64,000 nucleotides of DNA from Ignisphaera aggregans DSM 17230 (lineage in GTDB: Archaea > Thermoproteota > Thermoprotei_A > Sulfolobales > Ignisphaeraceae): assembly GCA_000145985.1 (NCBI GenBank), contig CP002098.1:998182-1062181 (forward strand), given 5' to 3'. Below are positions 52,046 to 60,979 of this stretch, piece after piece. Both the position numbers and the translations under genes were made by a program. Positions within the stretch are counted from its first letter, which is position 1. Each line of letters opens with the position of its first letter. Below the pieces are notes generated by a model. That model was not told the DNA's origin, searched no databases, and saw only the letters and a program-made list of their open reading frames with translations.

Positions 52046-52448
52046 CCATTACAACTATAGTTCTAGAACTTCTAGGTCCATCCATTTCAACAAGGAATAT
52101 GTTTTGCCATGTACCTCTTACAATCCTACCATCAATAACAGGAAATATTCTTTCTGAACCTATGATAGCAGAACCTATATGGGCATGAGCATTATCATCA
52201 ATTATATTATGAGACCAATTTGCATCAGGTTTAGTTAGATCCTTTATAAATTTCTGTATATCACTTATAAGCCCTGTCTCATGTTCATTTGCAATAATTG
52301 CTGCTGTTGCATGCGGTGCAAATACTAGGCATATCCCATTCTTAATACCACTCTTTCTTACAATATTCTCAACACTAGATGTAATATCTACTAACTCAAA
52401 TCTACTTGATGTTGATACCTTTAGTACTTCATAATATGTTTTAAACAT
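52029..52448 (-). CDS. YjbQ-family protein (UPF0047, possible thiamine phosphate synthase activity)
   Basis: A 139-residue protein with the family hallmarks ICLVFAPHATAAIIANE, ANWSHNIIDDNAHAHIGSAIIG and a C-terminal GTWQNIFLVEMDGPRSSRTI. YjbQ proteins bind metal and have a weak thiamine phosphate synthase activity in bacteria. The physiological role is unclear. The 3' end overlaps the convergent desuccinylase-like gene by 17 bases. The start ATG follows GGTG by five bases. Confidence 0.92.
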   Translation of the reverse strand: MFKTYYEVLKVSTSSRFELVDITSSVENIVRKSGIKNGICLVFAPHATAAIIANEHETGLISDIQKFIKDLTKPDANWSHNIIDDNAHAHIGSAIIGSERIFPVIDGRIVRGTWQNIFLVEMDGPRSSRTIVVMVIGES

Positions 52449-52515
52449 TGAATCACCAGATAAGAAATAGTGTAAAATAATAGTGTTATAAAAATATATC
52501 GTTTATAATAGTCTA

Positions 52516-52902
52516 TTATTCCTCTTTAGCGGCCTTAGTCCTTAGCAATGTATATATAGTATCTTTAAGACCTGCTTTTGCTAAGAGTCTTTCAAGTCTA
52601 TAGAGCTGTTCATGAGCAATATCTAATCTCTTCGCAATTTGAGCTATAGGTATTCCTTGAGCTCTTGCATATAGTAGATACATTAGGGTTCTAACACTAT
52701 GTGGATGTCTAAGAGCTGCAGATATTGGGCTATCAAATACTAGCCAATCAAGTATATCAACATTCTTTCTAGCCCATTCAGCAATATCTGAAGGTAATTC
52801 AAATACATGTTCAAGTCTTTTCCTAAATATAACCTTATTCTCTGATATCATTAGCTTTCTCTTCCTCCTCCTTCTTTTTTCGAATATAATTTCTCCAGAC
52901 AT
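52516..52902 (-). CDS. small DNA-binding-type protein with HTH motif
   Basis: A 128-residue protein with a very basic N-terminus (EKRRRRKRKL) and a C-terminal helix-turn-helix (IPIAQIAKRLDIAHEQLYRLERLL). The middle contains WARKNVDILDWLVFDSP and LRHPHSVRTLMYLLYA. It looks like a compact transcription regulator or nucleoid-associated protein. Homologues seem restricted to Crenarchaeota as far as I can judge. No target operator is evident. Confidence 0.72.
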   Translation of the reverse strand: MSGEIIFEKRRRRKRKLMISENKVIFRKRLEHVFELPSDIAEWARKNVDILDWLVFDSPISAALRHPHSVRTLMYLLYARAQGIPIAQIAKRLDIAHEQLYRLERLLAKAGLKDTIYTLLRTKAAKEE

Positions 52903-53085
52903 ATTAATATCCCTCTACTCTTACCTCGTGTAAAATAGCTGTATAAATGAGTTTATAAATTTATCGTTTCTATAACTGAGAACAATATTTACGAAATAAA
53001 TGTTCCTATATAACTTAATTAAGCATTAGTATTCTACCAACAACACTTAATATATCTGCTAAATATATAGAGATAGGGGTTCCAT

Positions 53086-53382
53086 GTGAAAAATCTACCT
53101 GAGGCCGAGGGTATTCCGCTAAAGGTTACAGTCATAGATGGTATTAGGAGAGAGATATTCTGTGATGTAGATGAATTGATAGATTGTGATGAATATGAGT
53201 GTGCTATAGAGATATTCGATCTTTATATAAGACCCATCCTTCCATTCCCAATAACTAGATATTCAGTATCCAATATTTCTGTTGTGAGAGGTGGTAAGAT
53301 ATTTGTATATAGTGTTGATGATAGAAGAATATGTCTTGCAATACATAGAATAGATATGGATCCAGATACCCTATGTAGATAA
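53086..53382 (+). CDS. unrecognised 98-residue protein
   Basis: A small beta-rich protein of unknown family. It begins with a GTG at 53086 six bases after GGGG. It contains FCDVDELIDCDEYECAIEIFD (four cysteines in the whole protein counting CLAIHRID and the C-terminal CR) and IRPILPFPITRYSV. No membrane segment. It is followed immediately by the convergent Dph6-like gene, with one base between them. Confidence 0.65.
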   Translation: MKNLPEAEGIPLKVTVIDGIRREIFCDVDELIDCDEYECAIEIFDLYIRPILPFPITRYSVSNISVVRGGKIFVYSVDDRRICLAIHRIDMDPDTLCR

Positions 53383-53383
53383 C

Positions 53384-54070
53384 TCAGCATTTATATACAT
53401 TTATAGGCTCTATATATCCCTCTGTATCTGAGACTATAATAGGTTTAGCATTTATACATAGCTTAAATCTGTATAGAGGTGCATTGACTACAAAAGTCTC
53501 TGCTTCTCCACCTTCAAAACATGGGTCAAATCCATATATCTTAGCTCTTCTTAGAATTTCCATAGCTAATTCTCTAGATACTATCTTTCCAAGGAAATGG
53601 CTTGGTGGAAGACCCCATGTAGTTATAGATGTTATCATAAACTCTATTCCATTGTCTATAAGCTCAAATAGATATTGCTCTCTATCTCTACCCCAAAGTG
53701 GTGTATATAGATCTACTCCTATATCCTCTGCTATCTCCTGAAAGAACATTCTCTGAGTATAACTACCTAAAACCCCTATAACTATATAGTTAATATCGTA
53801 TCTCTCTATAAGTTCTTCTAGTGATCTCCTTATCTCTTTCTCTTCACCATCTCTATCCTCAGAGATTATTGGAATAGAAATATGATTGATACCAATACTC
53901 TCAGCACTAAGCCATGAATATTCTGCTAAAGGTCTATGAACAATCCAAGGACTCTTACCCTTAGGTATAAATGTAACTAGCGATACTATTTCAAATCCTT
54001 TAAGAAGTGATAGATGAGTAGCATATACACTATCCTTACCCCCACTAAATAAAACTATAGCTCTATTCAT
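53384..54070 (-). CDS. dph6: diphthine-ammonia ligase family ATP pyrophosphatase (Dph6-like)
   Basis: A PP-loop protein of 228 residues with LFSGGKDSVYA at the N-terminus, then VIGVLGSYTQRMFFQEI, and the GFDPCFEGGEAETFVVNAP motif typical of the Dph6/MJ0570 family. Dph6 adds ammonia to diphthine in the last step of diphthamide synthesis on EF-2. The overlap of four bases with the gene upstream implies coupling. Confidence 0.9.
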   Translation of the reverse strand: MNRAIVLFSGGKDSVYATHLSLLKGFEIVSLVTFIPKGKSPWIVHRPLAEYSWLSAESIGINHISIPIISEDRDGEEKEIRRSLEELIERYDINYIVIGVLGSYTQRMFFQEIAEDIGVDLYTPLWGRDREQYLFELIDNGIEFMITSITTWGLPPSHFLGKIVSRELAMEILRRAKIYGFDPCFEGGEAETFVVNAPLYRFKLCINAKPIIVSDTEGYIEPINVYKC

Positions 54071-54519
54071 GGCAATCTACACTTACAATAGACAACCCTT
54101 CTTATAGAGGTATATACATATCTATCTATATCTATTAGAAATGCTGAAGCCTCTAAGAATCCTTGAGACTTAAGATATTTCTCAAGATTTTCAATAAATA
54201 TTTTCTCACTATCTTTATCAATACTTAGAATAGTTGAATCTCCTATAATAATATGCACCATCTTCTCATCTATAAACCTCATCCATATAATCTCTGGTGT
54301 AGGTCCATATTTCTCAGGCTCTATAAGTATATGTTTAGCAATTCTATAACCTCTATACCTACTAAGATATTCTACTATAGCTTTTCGAAATGCTTTTATA
54401 GCTCTATACATAATGTTTTTGATGTCATCTCTAGACATATCTTGTGGTACATCTAGAAATAGACGCTTATGTTTCTCTGGATTAAATCTCTCTAAAAACC
54501 AGCTGATATCTGTAGCCAT
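54067..54519 (-). CDS. unrecognised 150-residue protein coupled to Dph6
   Basis: A 150-residue alpha/beta protein. It reads FLDVPQDMSRDDIKNIMYRAIKAF, then IIWMRFIDEKMVHIIIGDSTI, and ends VVYCKCRLP with two cysteines. The Pop5/Rpp14 RNase P fold (about 120-150 residues) was considered, but the sequence pattern is not convincing. It overlaps Dph6 by four bases, so its job may be linked to EF-2 modification or translation. Confidence 0.65.
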   Translation of the reverse strand: MATDISWFLERFNPEKHKRLFLDVPQDMSRDDIKNIMYRAIKAFRKAIVEYLSRYRGYRIAKHILIEPEKYGPTPEIIWMRFIDEKMVHIIIGDSTILSIDKDSEKIFIENLEKYLKSQGFLEASAFLIDIDRYVYTSIRRVVYCKCRLP

Positions 54520-54530
54520 TTCTCAATCCG

Positions 54531-55034
54531 CTATAGACTTATATTATGATATAATAATGTATACCTAAATATTTTTGCTATATCTTCCAGTGATAGAGCT
54601 GTATGATATATTGAGAGAGCTAGTGCTAGATAGCTATTAAATACTATATATATTATGATTAGAGCTATAGTTGTTATCTGGGGGAGGGAGGCAGCAATAA
54701 CTATATTTTTAGGACTATTAGTATTTATATAGAAACCTATGAATAATCCATTTACAATAAATCTATGGTCTAAGTGTAGAATCTTTATTGCTATTAGGTG
54801 TAGTAGTTCATGTATAGAGCCTATTAATGGTAGTAGTATATATGCAGTTAAAAGGATATTCATATCTATTACTCTACTAAGTAGCCATGGCATAGCTATA
54901 CCTAGAGCTATATAGGATAATATCTTTAGTTTCACAGGGGTCTCACACTCTATAGAAGTCTGTTTACAGATTATAAATTTATGTGTATAGAATAGCAGTT
55001 GACCAATACATTTGGCTATGCTATGAAAATCCAT
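54531..55034 (-). CDS. DUF3267-like membrane metalloprotease-type protein
   Basis: A 167-residue membrane protein with four hydrophobic helices and an HELLH motif (SIHELLHLIAIK), the zinc-binding HExxH form found in DUF3267 proteins. A later histidine in IYHTALSLEDI may be the third ligand region. The substrate is unknown. It lies twelve bases downstream of the CDP-archaeol synthase gene, probably in one operon. Confidence 0.75.
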   Translation of the reverse strand: MDFHSIAKCIGQLLFYTHKFIICKQTSIECETPVKLKILSYIALGIAMPWLLSRVIDMNILLTAYILLPLIGSIHELLHLIAIKILHLDHRFIVNGLFIGFYINTNSPKNIVIAASLPQITTIALIIIYIVFNSYLALALSIYHTALSLEDIAKIFRYTLLYHNISL

Positions 55035-55046
55035 GTATATTTTTGG

Positions 55047-55580
55047 CTACCATGGAACATCTTTTAAATTTAATTTATATGCAATATAGTTTGTAGCTAT
55101 ATGGAGAAGAAATGTTAGTAGTAGTACAAATATAAATTGTGTCAATGTAATTCTAATTAATTTGAATATAATTGCTAAGCTAAGTGCTATAATTATAAAC
55201 ATTAATTGGTCAACAATAGGTAGAGGTTCTCCTGGTTTTAAACCAATTCTACGCTTTATAAATGCACCAATTATATCACCAGCCATAGCCCCTATAGACA
55301 GTATAAATCCTCTTACAATAGCTATGGGATTGCCTTCTATAAGATATTGTATGAGAGATGTTACTAAACCTGCTATAATTCCTGATATTAGTCCTTCCCA
55401 ACTCTTACTATCTCCAAGAACCCTTCTACCATCTATAAATGTTTTCCCAAAGTCTATTGGATGTCTAGCAATATTTCTTGAGCTAAGTAGTTTAGATACT
55501 ACTACAGGTGTTCCATTTGCTATATAAGCAGGTATTATTATCCATATGATGTGTATCAAATTGTTTATATATATGTCCAC
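55047..55580 (-). CDS. carS: CDP-archaeol synthase
   Basis: A 177-residue membrane protein with five helices, of the CarS/DUF46 family, which activates digeranylgeranylglyceryl phosphate with CTP in archaeal lipid synthesis. Motifs: PAYIANGTPVV, HPIDFGKTFIDGRRVLGDSKSWEGL, GAMAGDIIGAFIKRRIGLKPGEPLPIVDQ region (short pieces GDIIGAFIKRR and PLPIVDQL). GTG at 55580 is the likely start. Divergent from PorC. Confidence 0.94.
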   Translation of the reverse strand: MDIYINNLIHIIWIIIPAYIANGTPVVVSKLLSSRNIARHPIDFGKTFIDGRRVLGDSKSWEGLISGIIAGLVTSLIQYLIEGNPIAIVRGFILSIGAMAGDIIGAFIKRRIGLKPGEPLPIVDQLMFIIIALSLAIIFKLIRITLTQFIFVLLLTFLLHIATNYIAYKLNLKDVPW

Positions 55581-55648
55581 TGTATTAACCTAGAAATAGA
55601 GTGTTTAAGCATTAACATTTTTATATCTAACTCCTATGCTATATACCC

Positions 55649-56224
55649 ATGTCGGTGAATAAATTGTCTTTAAAACGTATTGAGATTCGTTGGCATGGCA
55701 GAGGAGGGCAGGGTGCTATAACGGCATCAATGATACTTGCTGAGGGTGCTATATATCAGGGAAAATATGCACAGGCCTATCCAGAATTTGGTGCAGAGAG
55801 AAGAGGAACACCAACAAGGGCATATACAAGGATATCTGATGAACCTATATATAGTAGAGCACCTATAATTCATCCTGATGTTGTAGTAGTTCTAGATCCT
55901 ACTCTAGATAAATCACTCTATATGGGAGGTTTGAAGAGCAATGGTATTCTTGTTATGAATACTAAGAGAAGTGCGAAGGAGGTTAGAGATATTATAGGGA
56001 GAGAAGATATTAGGATTGTACGTGTTGATGCTACTAGAATAGCTTTAGAGATTCTAAAGACACCTATAGTTAATATGGCTATGATTGGTGCCTTACTAAA
56101 GAGTGTTCCAGTTGTTGATATGCATTATGTTGAGGAAGCTATAAAGGAGAACTTTAGACCTAAGGTTGCTGAAGCAAATATATTAGCTATGAAGAGAGCT
56201 TTTGAAGAGGCTGAGATAATATGA
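55649..56224 (+). CDS. porC: pyruvate (2-oxoacid):ferredoxin oxidoreductase subunit gamma
   Basis: A 191-residue gamma subunit with IRWHGRGGQGAITASMILAE at the N-terminus and the PEFGAERRGTP motif, both typical. In the archaeal four-subunit enzyme gamma helps form the CoA site. It overlaps the delta start by four bases. The 68-base spacer to the divergent carS must contain its promoter. Confidence 0.95.
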   Translation: MSVNKLSLKRIEIRWHGRGGQGAITASMILAEGAIYQGKYAQAYPEFGAERRGTPTRAYTRISDEPIYSRAPIIHPDVVVVLDPTLDKSLYMGGLKSNGILVMNTKRSAKEVRDIIGREDIRIVRVDATRIALEILKTPIVNMAMIGALLKSVPVVDMHYVEEAIKENFRPKVAEANILAMKRAFEEAEII

Positions 56225-56544
56225 GTGAAAAAAGATTACCTGGATATAAATCTCTTCCAATAGGAGCTGCAATTCTGAGACCTGGTAACTATGTAGAGAG
56301 ACCTACAGGTGATTGGAGGACATTTAGACCTATTATAAATCAGGATAAGTGTATAAGATGTTTAATATGCTGGATTGTCTGTCCTGAGCCTGCAATAAGT
56401 ATTGCTGATAAACCTTATAAGGATTCTAGGGGTAGGGAGTGGAAGTTTACTTTGGAGATAGACTATAACTATTGTAAGGGATGTGGACTTTGTGTAGAGG
56501 AATGCCCTGTTAAAGCTATAGACTTTGTTGAGGAGGTGAAGTAG
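56221..56544 (+). CDS. porD: pyruvate:ferredoxin oxidoreductase subunit delta (2x 4Fe-4S)
   Basis: A 107-residue ferredoxin-like subunit with two 4Fe-4S sites: CIRCLICWIVCPEP and CKGCGLCVEECPVKA. It relays electrons from the catalytic beta subunit to soluble ferredoxin. Its stop is followed at once by the alpha start, in the fixed gamma-delta-alpha-beta order. Confidence 0.96.
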   Translation: MSEKRLPGYKSLPIGAAILRPGNYVERPTGDWRTFRPIINQDKCIRCLICWIVCPEPAISIADKPYKDSRGREWKFTLEIDYNYCKGCGLCVEECPVKAIDFVEEVK

Positions 56545-57741
56545 ATGGAGAAAGGCCTTTGGAAGAGAATACCTCTAAACTCTAACTATGCAGCGGCATA
56601 TGCTGCTAAAGATGCTGATGTAGATGTAGTTGCTGCATATCCAATTACACCACAGACACCTGCTGTAGAGAAAATTGCTGAGTTTGTTGCTAATGGAGAA
56701 CTTAATGCTGAGTATGTACCTGTGGAAAGCGAACATTCGGCTATGAGTGCATGTATAGGTGCATCTGCTACTGGTGCAAGAGTGTTTACAGCTACATCTG
56801 CACAGGGATTAGAGCTTATGCATGAACTGCTTTGGATAGCATCAGGTTTGAGACTACCGATAGTTATGGCAGTAGCTTCAAGAGCTCTCTCAGCACCTCT
56901 AAGTATATGGGGTGATTATAGTGATGTTATGGCTGTTAGAGAGACTAGCTGGATTATATACATAGCATCATCTGCACAAGAAGTCTATGACAGTATTATC
57001 CAGGCGTATAAGGTTGCTGAAAATCCTGATGTATTGCTACCGGCTATGGTGGCATATGATGGCTTTATTATGAGCCATACATATGAAGCTGTAGAAGTAG
57101 CTGTAGATAAAGCACCAATACTTGAGTACATACCTAAGAAGATAACTTGGTATACATTAAATCCAGAGAAGCCTATTACTATTGGTGCTGTTGCAGATCC
57201 TAACTGGTACTATGAATTTAAGTATCAACAAGTATTAGCTATGAGGGAAACATATAGAGTTGTTGTTCAGGCTGATGAAGAGTTTAATAAGAGGTTTGGA
57301 AGAGGATATGGAGTTATAGAGAAGTATAAGCTTGATGATGCTGATATTGCGATACTAACATATGGAGGTCTCTATGGAACAGTGAGAGAAGCTGTTGATT
57401 ATCTGAGGAATAAGAATATTAAGATTGGGGCTATAAAACTTAGGTTGCTAAGGCCATTCCCAGTAGAAGAACTGTTGAAGAGTATAAAGGATTTGAAGGC
57501 ATTGATAGTTATAGATAGAGCTATAGCCTTTGGCTCACCTATAGAGGGTCCTGTTGCTATGGATATACTTACATCTATGAAGCTTAGAAATATAGATGTA
57601 CCTCTATATAGCTATATAGCTAGCATAGGTCAGAGAACAGTTCTAGAAGATGATATTGTTGGGATATATGAACATACTGTTAAACTTATTGAGAAAGGTG
57701 TTAGACCTGTAGAATCTATTTATTGGGGTGTTAGAGAATGA
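56545..57741 (+). CDS. porA: pyruvate:ferredoxin oxidoreductase subunit alpha
   Basis: A 398-residue alpha subunit containing YPITPQTP, EYVPVESEHSAMSACIGASATGARVFTATS and the LRLLRPFPVEEL element of the transketolase C-terminal-like domain. It contributes to the TPP site together with beta. It overlaps PorB by four bases. Pyruvate is the likely substrate by order and motifs, but 2-oxoisovalerate enzymes are close relatives. Confidence 0.95.
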   Translation: MEKGLWKRIPLNSNYAAAYAAKDADVDVVAAYPITPQTPAVEKIAEFVANGELNAEYVPVESEHSAMSACIGASATGARVFTATSAQGLELMHELLWIASGLRLPIVMAVASRALSAPLSIWGDYSDVMAVRETSWIIYIASSAQEVYDSIIQAYKVAENPDVLLPAMVAYDGFIMSHTYEAVEVAVDKAPILEYIPKKITWYTLNPEKPITIGAVADPNWYYEFKYQQVLAMRETYRVVVQADEEFNKRFGRGYGVIEKYKLDDADIAILTYGGLYGTVREAVDYLRNKNIKIGAIKLRLLRPFPVEELLKSIKDLKALIVIDRAIAFGSPIEGPVAMDILTSMKLRNIDVPLYSYIASIGQRTVLEDDIVGIYEHTVKLIEKGVRPVESIYWGVRE

Positions 57742-58697
57742 GCTCCTCTCCACAACTATATAGAACAGTATTTGATATACCTAGAGAAGAACTATTTGCA
57801 CCAGGACACGGACTCTGTGCAGGCTGTATTGCAGGAACAATAGCGAAGTTGTTGTTAAAGGCTACAGGTCCTAATACTATAGTAGTTACGCCTACAGGAT
57901 GTCTAGAAGTATCAACATCTATGTATCCATATACATCATGGAGAGTTCCATGGATACATGTAGCATTTGAGAATGCCGCTGCTGCTGCTAGTGGTATTGA
58001 GGCAGCTATAAAAGCTTTACAAAGGAAAGGTGTATTAGATCCTAGTAAGAGGATAAATGTTGTTGTTATAGGTGGTGATGGAGGTACTGTTGATATAGGT
58101 CTGCAAGCTCTTAGCGGTATGCTTGAGAGAGGTCATAGAGTTCTATACGTACTCTACGATAATGAGGCATATATGAATACAGGTATTCAGAGGAGTGGTG
58201 CTACTCCAATAAAGGCATGGACAACTACAACCCCAGTAGGTAAGGTATTGAGGGGTAAGCTTCAGCCTAAGAAACCAATAGCAGAAATTGTAGCTGCCCA
58301 TAGAATACCATATGTCGCTACAGCAAATCCCGCATACTATATAGATATGATGAATAAGTTTAAGAAGGGTCTTATGGTAGAGGGTCCATCATTTGTCCAT
58401 GTAATACAACCATGTACAACAGGCTGGAGATTTGATCCTAGATATGGTATTAAGATAGCAAGACTTGCTACAGAGACTGCTATGTGGATAAACTGGGAAC
58501 TTGAAAATAATGAGGTATTTAGAGTTACAGTACCTGTTCCAAAGAGGAAACATGTAAGACACTATATAAGAACACAAGGAAGATTTAACCACCTAACAGA
58601 TGAGGATATAGAGGAAATACAGAAGTATATAGATAAAGAAGTTGAGCGAATAAATAAAATGGTTGGAAAAGAAGTCATAGGTCCTGTAGTTGAGTAA
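57738..58697 (+). CDS. porB: pyruvate:ferredoxin oxidoreductase subunit beta
   Basis: A 319-residue TPP-binding subunit with the proximal-cluster cysteines in GHGLCAGCIAGT, PTGCLEV and QPCTTGW, and the TPP/Mg motif GGDGGTVDIGLQAL followed by YDNEAYMNTG. It catalyses oxidative decarboxylation to acetyl-CoA with ferredoxin reduction. Last gene of the operon. A 300-base spacer with a 26-residue small gene follows. Confidence 0.96.
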   Translation: MSSSPQLYRTVFDIPREELFAPGHGLCAGCIAGTIAKLLLKATGPNTIVVTPTGCLEVSTSMYPYTSWRVPWIHVAFENAAAAASGIEAAIKALQRKGVLDPSKRINVVVIGGDGGTVDIGLQALSGMLERGHRVLYVLYDNEAYMNTGIQRSGATPIKAWTTTTPVGKVLRGKLQPKKPIAEIVAAHRIPYVATANPAYYIDMMNKFKKGLMVEGPSFVHVIQPCTTGWRFDPRYGIKIARLATETAMWINWELENNEVFRVTVPVPKRKHVRHYIRTQGRFNHLTDEDIEEIQKYIDKEVERINKMVGKEVIGPVVE

Positions 58698-58758
58698 TAC
58701 ACCATTAATATATAAAAATATGTATTGGATAAATAATAAAGCTAAAGTTCTAATCTAA

Positions 58759-58839
58759 TTATTTTTTATCTCCACTCTTCCGAGACCTAGATCCACATCT
58801 CCTCGAAGATTTCTTCTCACTTTTTGGCTCTGTACTCAT
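58759..58839 (-). CDS. tiny arginine/lysine-rich protein (26 residues)
   Basis: From ATG 58839 a short frame encodes MSTEPKSEKK, then SRRCGSRSRKSGDKK. A GGTAGAGAG element stands just before the start. The product is highly basic and disordered-looking, in the same style as the 29-residue MSTPKKSDEK protein at 39447-39536. It could bind RNA or DNA, or be a ribosomal small protein, or be chance. It fills the otherwise empty 58698-58980 interval. Confidence 0.4.
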   Translation of the reverse strand: MSTEPKSEKKSSRRCGSRSRKSGDKK

Positions 58840-58986
58840 TACTCTCTACCAAGAATAACATCTCATTTAGTGCAATATATTAGGTACTAGCTTATAACAC
58901 AATAATCATTTATTATATAGAGTGTTATAGACAACTATCAAATATATAGCTCAAATTTATATCTATAATACACGGGGTGTTGAATT

Positions 58987-60918
58987 ATATACAGGGAGCT
59001 TTTATGTCCACGTGACTGTTATGATACGTGTAGACTTGTTTTCTCTATTGAGGATAATATTGTAAAGGATATAAAGCCATCAATATCCTTCCCTACAAAC
59101 GGAATAGCATGTCCAAAGGGTATTGCTGATCACAAACGTGCATATTCATCTGAGAGAATACTGTATCCCTTTATTAATATAGATAAAAATGGTAATTTTA
59201 GACGTATTGAGTGGGAGGAGGCTCTAGATATTATTGTTGGTAGATTAAAGGAATTATTATCTAGTAAACATAGCATTCTATTCATGGATCATGCAGGTAA
59301 TAGAGGACTTATAACAAGACATGCCTCTAGAAGATTATGGAATTATCTAGGTGTCTCAAGAATTGATGATAGTATATGTGATGTCAATGGTGCAAAAGCT
59401 CTAAGACTTCTATATGGTTCTACCTATGGTATTTTTCCTAGGGAGATGGATAGTCTTAGAATGGTAGTGGTATGGGGGTTTAATCCTTTTGCTAGTGCAA
59501 TTCATATATTCCATAAGCTTTTAGATATAAAGAAAAAGGGCGGATTTATTGTAACAATTGATGTTAGATATAGTGAAACTGCAGAGTATAGTGATCTTTT
59601 TATAATGCCTAGACCAGGTAGTGATGGTGTTCTTGCACTTGGAATAGCTAGGTATCTCATAGAGAATAATATGATTGACCATTCATTTATAAATAGATAT
59701 GTATATGGTTTTGAGGAGTTTTCTCACTATGTCTCTAAATATACCTTAGACTATGTTGAGAGAATTACCTCAGTTCCTAAATATGTTATTACTGAGTTAG
59801 CTGAGGAAATGTATCGTAGAAGACCAGATGTAGCTATATTTATAGGTTATGGCGTTCAAAGAAGGATTGGTGGCGGTGATATTGTTAGAGCTATAGCTTC
59901 AATACCTCCATTACTTGGAATACATCGTGGATTTTTCTATAGTAATACAGATGGTCTTCCAATAGACTTTGACTATATAGAAGGGAAATATCTCGGAGTT
60001 CCCTCTAGGGTTATAAGTAATCAGAAAGTTGGTGAAAAACTGTATGAAGGAGAATTTAGGTTTGTCTATATTCATCTATCTAATCCTGTAGCAACATTGC
60101 CAAACGCATTAAAGGTCTTAGAAGGACTTAAGAGAAGGGATGTATTTGTAGTTGTTCACGATACTCATTGGAGTGATACTGCAAGAATTGCGGATATAGT
60201 TCTTCCAGCACCAACATATTTAGAGAAGCTAGATGTTGTATATAGCTATTGGCATAATATTGTATGTATTAATCATCCTGTTATAGAACCTCTTGGAGAA
60301 TCACTTGGGGAATACCATGTTATGTGTGAAATCAGTAAAAAACTTGGTATAGAGAGTGATGTTTGTCCATCTATAGATATTCTTCTTGAAAAAGCCCTAG
60401 GATTTGAGACATATAAAGAACTTATGGATAATGGTTGTATAGAGCTTAGGCCAAGACCTAGAGATGAATATAGAACACCTACAGGAAGGGTAGAGCTATA
60501 TAGCACTATTGCTGAAAAAGAGGGTTTGAATCCTCTTCCAGCTGTCCCTATAGGTGAAATACTTAGAGATGATGAATTTTTACTAATATCATCAGCTATT
60601 AGGGAATATCTACATACACAGTTTGAGGATGTTTATGGAGAGATAAGACCTATAGTACATATAAATCCTGAGGATGCAAGGATGCTAGGTATAGATAATG
60701 GTGATAGAATAGAATTGTATAATAGCTATGGCAAAGCAGTATTAATAGCTAAGATAAGTAGTAAAGTGCCAAGAAGAATTCTTTGGATTCCTAGAGGTGC
60801 AAAGACCTTAGATGGTTTTAGAATAAATATTATAGTAAGAGATGATATTGAACCAATTGGAAGAGGATCTGTAATAAATTCAACTATAGTTAAAATAAGG
60901 AAGGTACACAAAGTCTAG
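58987..60918 (+). CDS. molybdopterin-dependent oxidoreductase (DMSO reductase/formate dehydrogenase family), probable ATA start
   Basis: A 643-residue Mo/W-bis-pterin enzyme. The N-terminal 4Fe-4S motif is CPRDCYDTC followed by GIACPKG, then FRRIEWEEALDII, MPRPGSDGVLALG and the C-terminal pterin-binding barrel (REYLHTQFEDV, INPEDARMLGIDNGD). The first ATG is at 59284, a hundred residues into the protein and after the Fe-S motif. The open frame reaches back to a TGA at 58981. The only start with a proper ribosome site is ATA 58987, seven bases after GGGGTG, with ATT 58984 as alternative. The electron donor is unknown. MobB-like at 16.5 kb may serve its cofactor. Confidence 0.88.
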   Translation: MYRELLCPRDCYDTCRLVFSIEDNIVKDIKPSISFPTNGIACPKGIADHKRAYSSERILYPFINIDKNGNFRRIEWEEALDIIVGRLKELLSSKHSILFMDHAGNRGLITRHASRRLWNYLGVSRIDDSICDVNGAKALRLLYGSTYGIFPREMDSLRMVVVWGFNPFASAIHIFHKLLDIKKKGGFIVTIDVRYSETAEYSDLFIMPRPGSDGVLALGIARYLIENNMIDHSFINRYVYGFEEFSHYVSKYTLDYVERITSVPKYVITELAEEMYRRRPDVAIFIGYGVQRRIGGGDIVRAIASIPPLLGIHRGFFYSNTDGLPIDFDYIEGKYLGVPSRVISNQKVGEKLYEGEFRFVYIHLSNPVATLPNALKVLEGLKRRDVFVVVHDTHWSDTARIADIVLPAPTYLEKLDVVYSYWHNIVCINHPVIEPLGESLGEYHVMCEISKKLGIESDVCPSIDILLEKALGFETYKELMDNGCIELRPRPRDEYRTPTGRVELYSTIAEKEGLNPLPAVPIGEILRDDEFLLISSAIREYLHTQFEDVYGEIRPIVHINPEDARMLGIDNGDRIELYNSYGKAVLIAKISSKVPRRILWIPRGAKTLDGFRINIIVRDDIEPIGRGSVINSTIVKIRKVHKV

Positions 60919-60979
60919 CTTAATGTCTAAAAGAATAGTGATTTCTCAAATATAATTTACAATCTTGGTACTAGATATA

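Noticed and set aside
54067-54519. RNase P subunit Pop5/Rpp14 identity
   Set aside because: Length fits but the expected N-terminal strand motif and proteasome/exosome gene context are absent.
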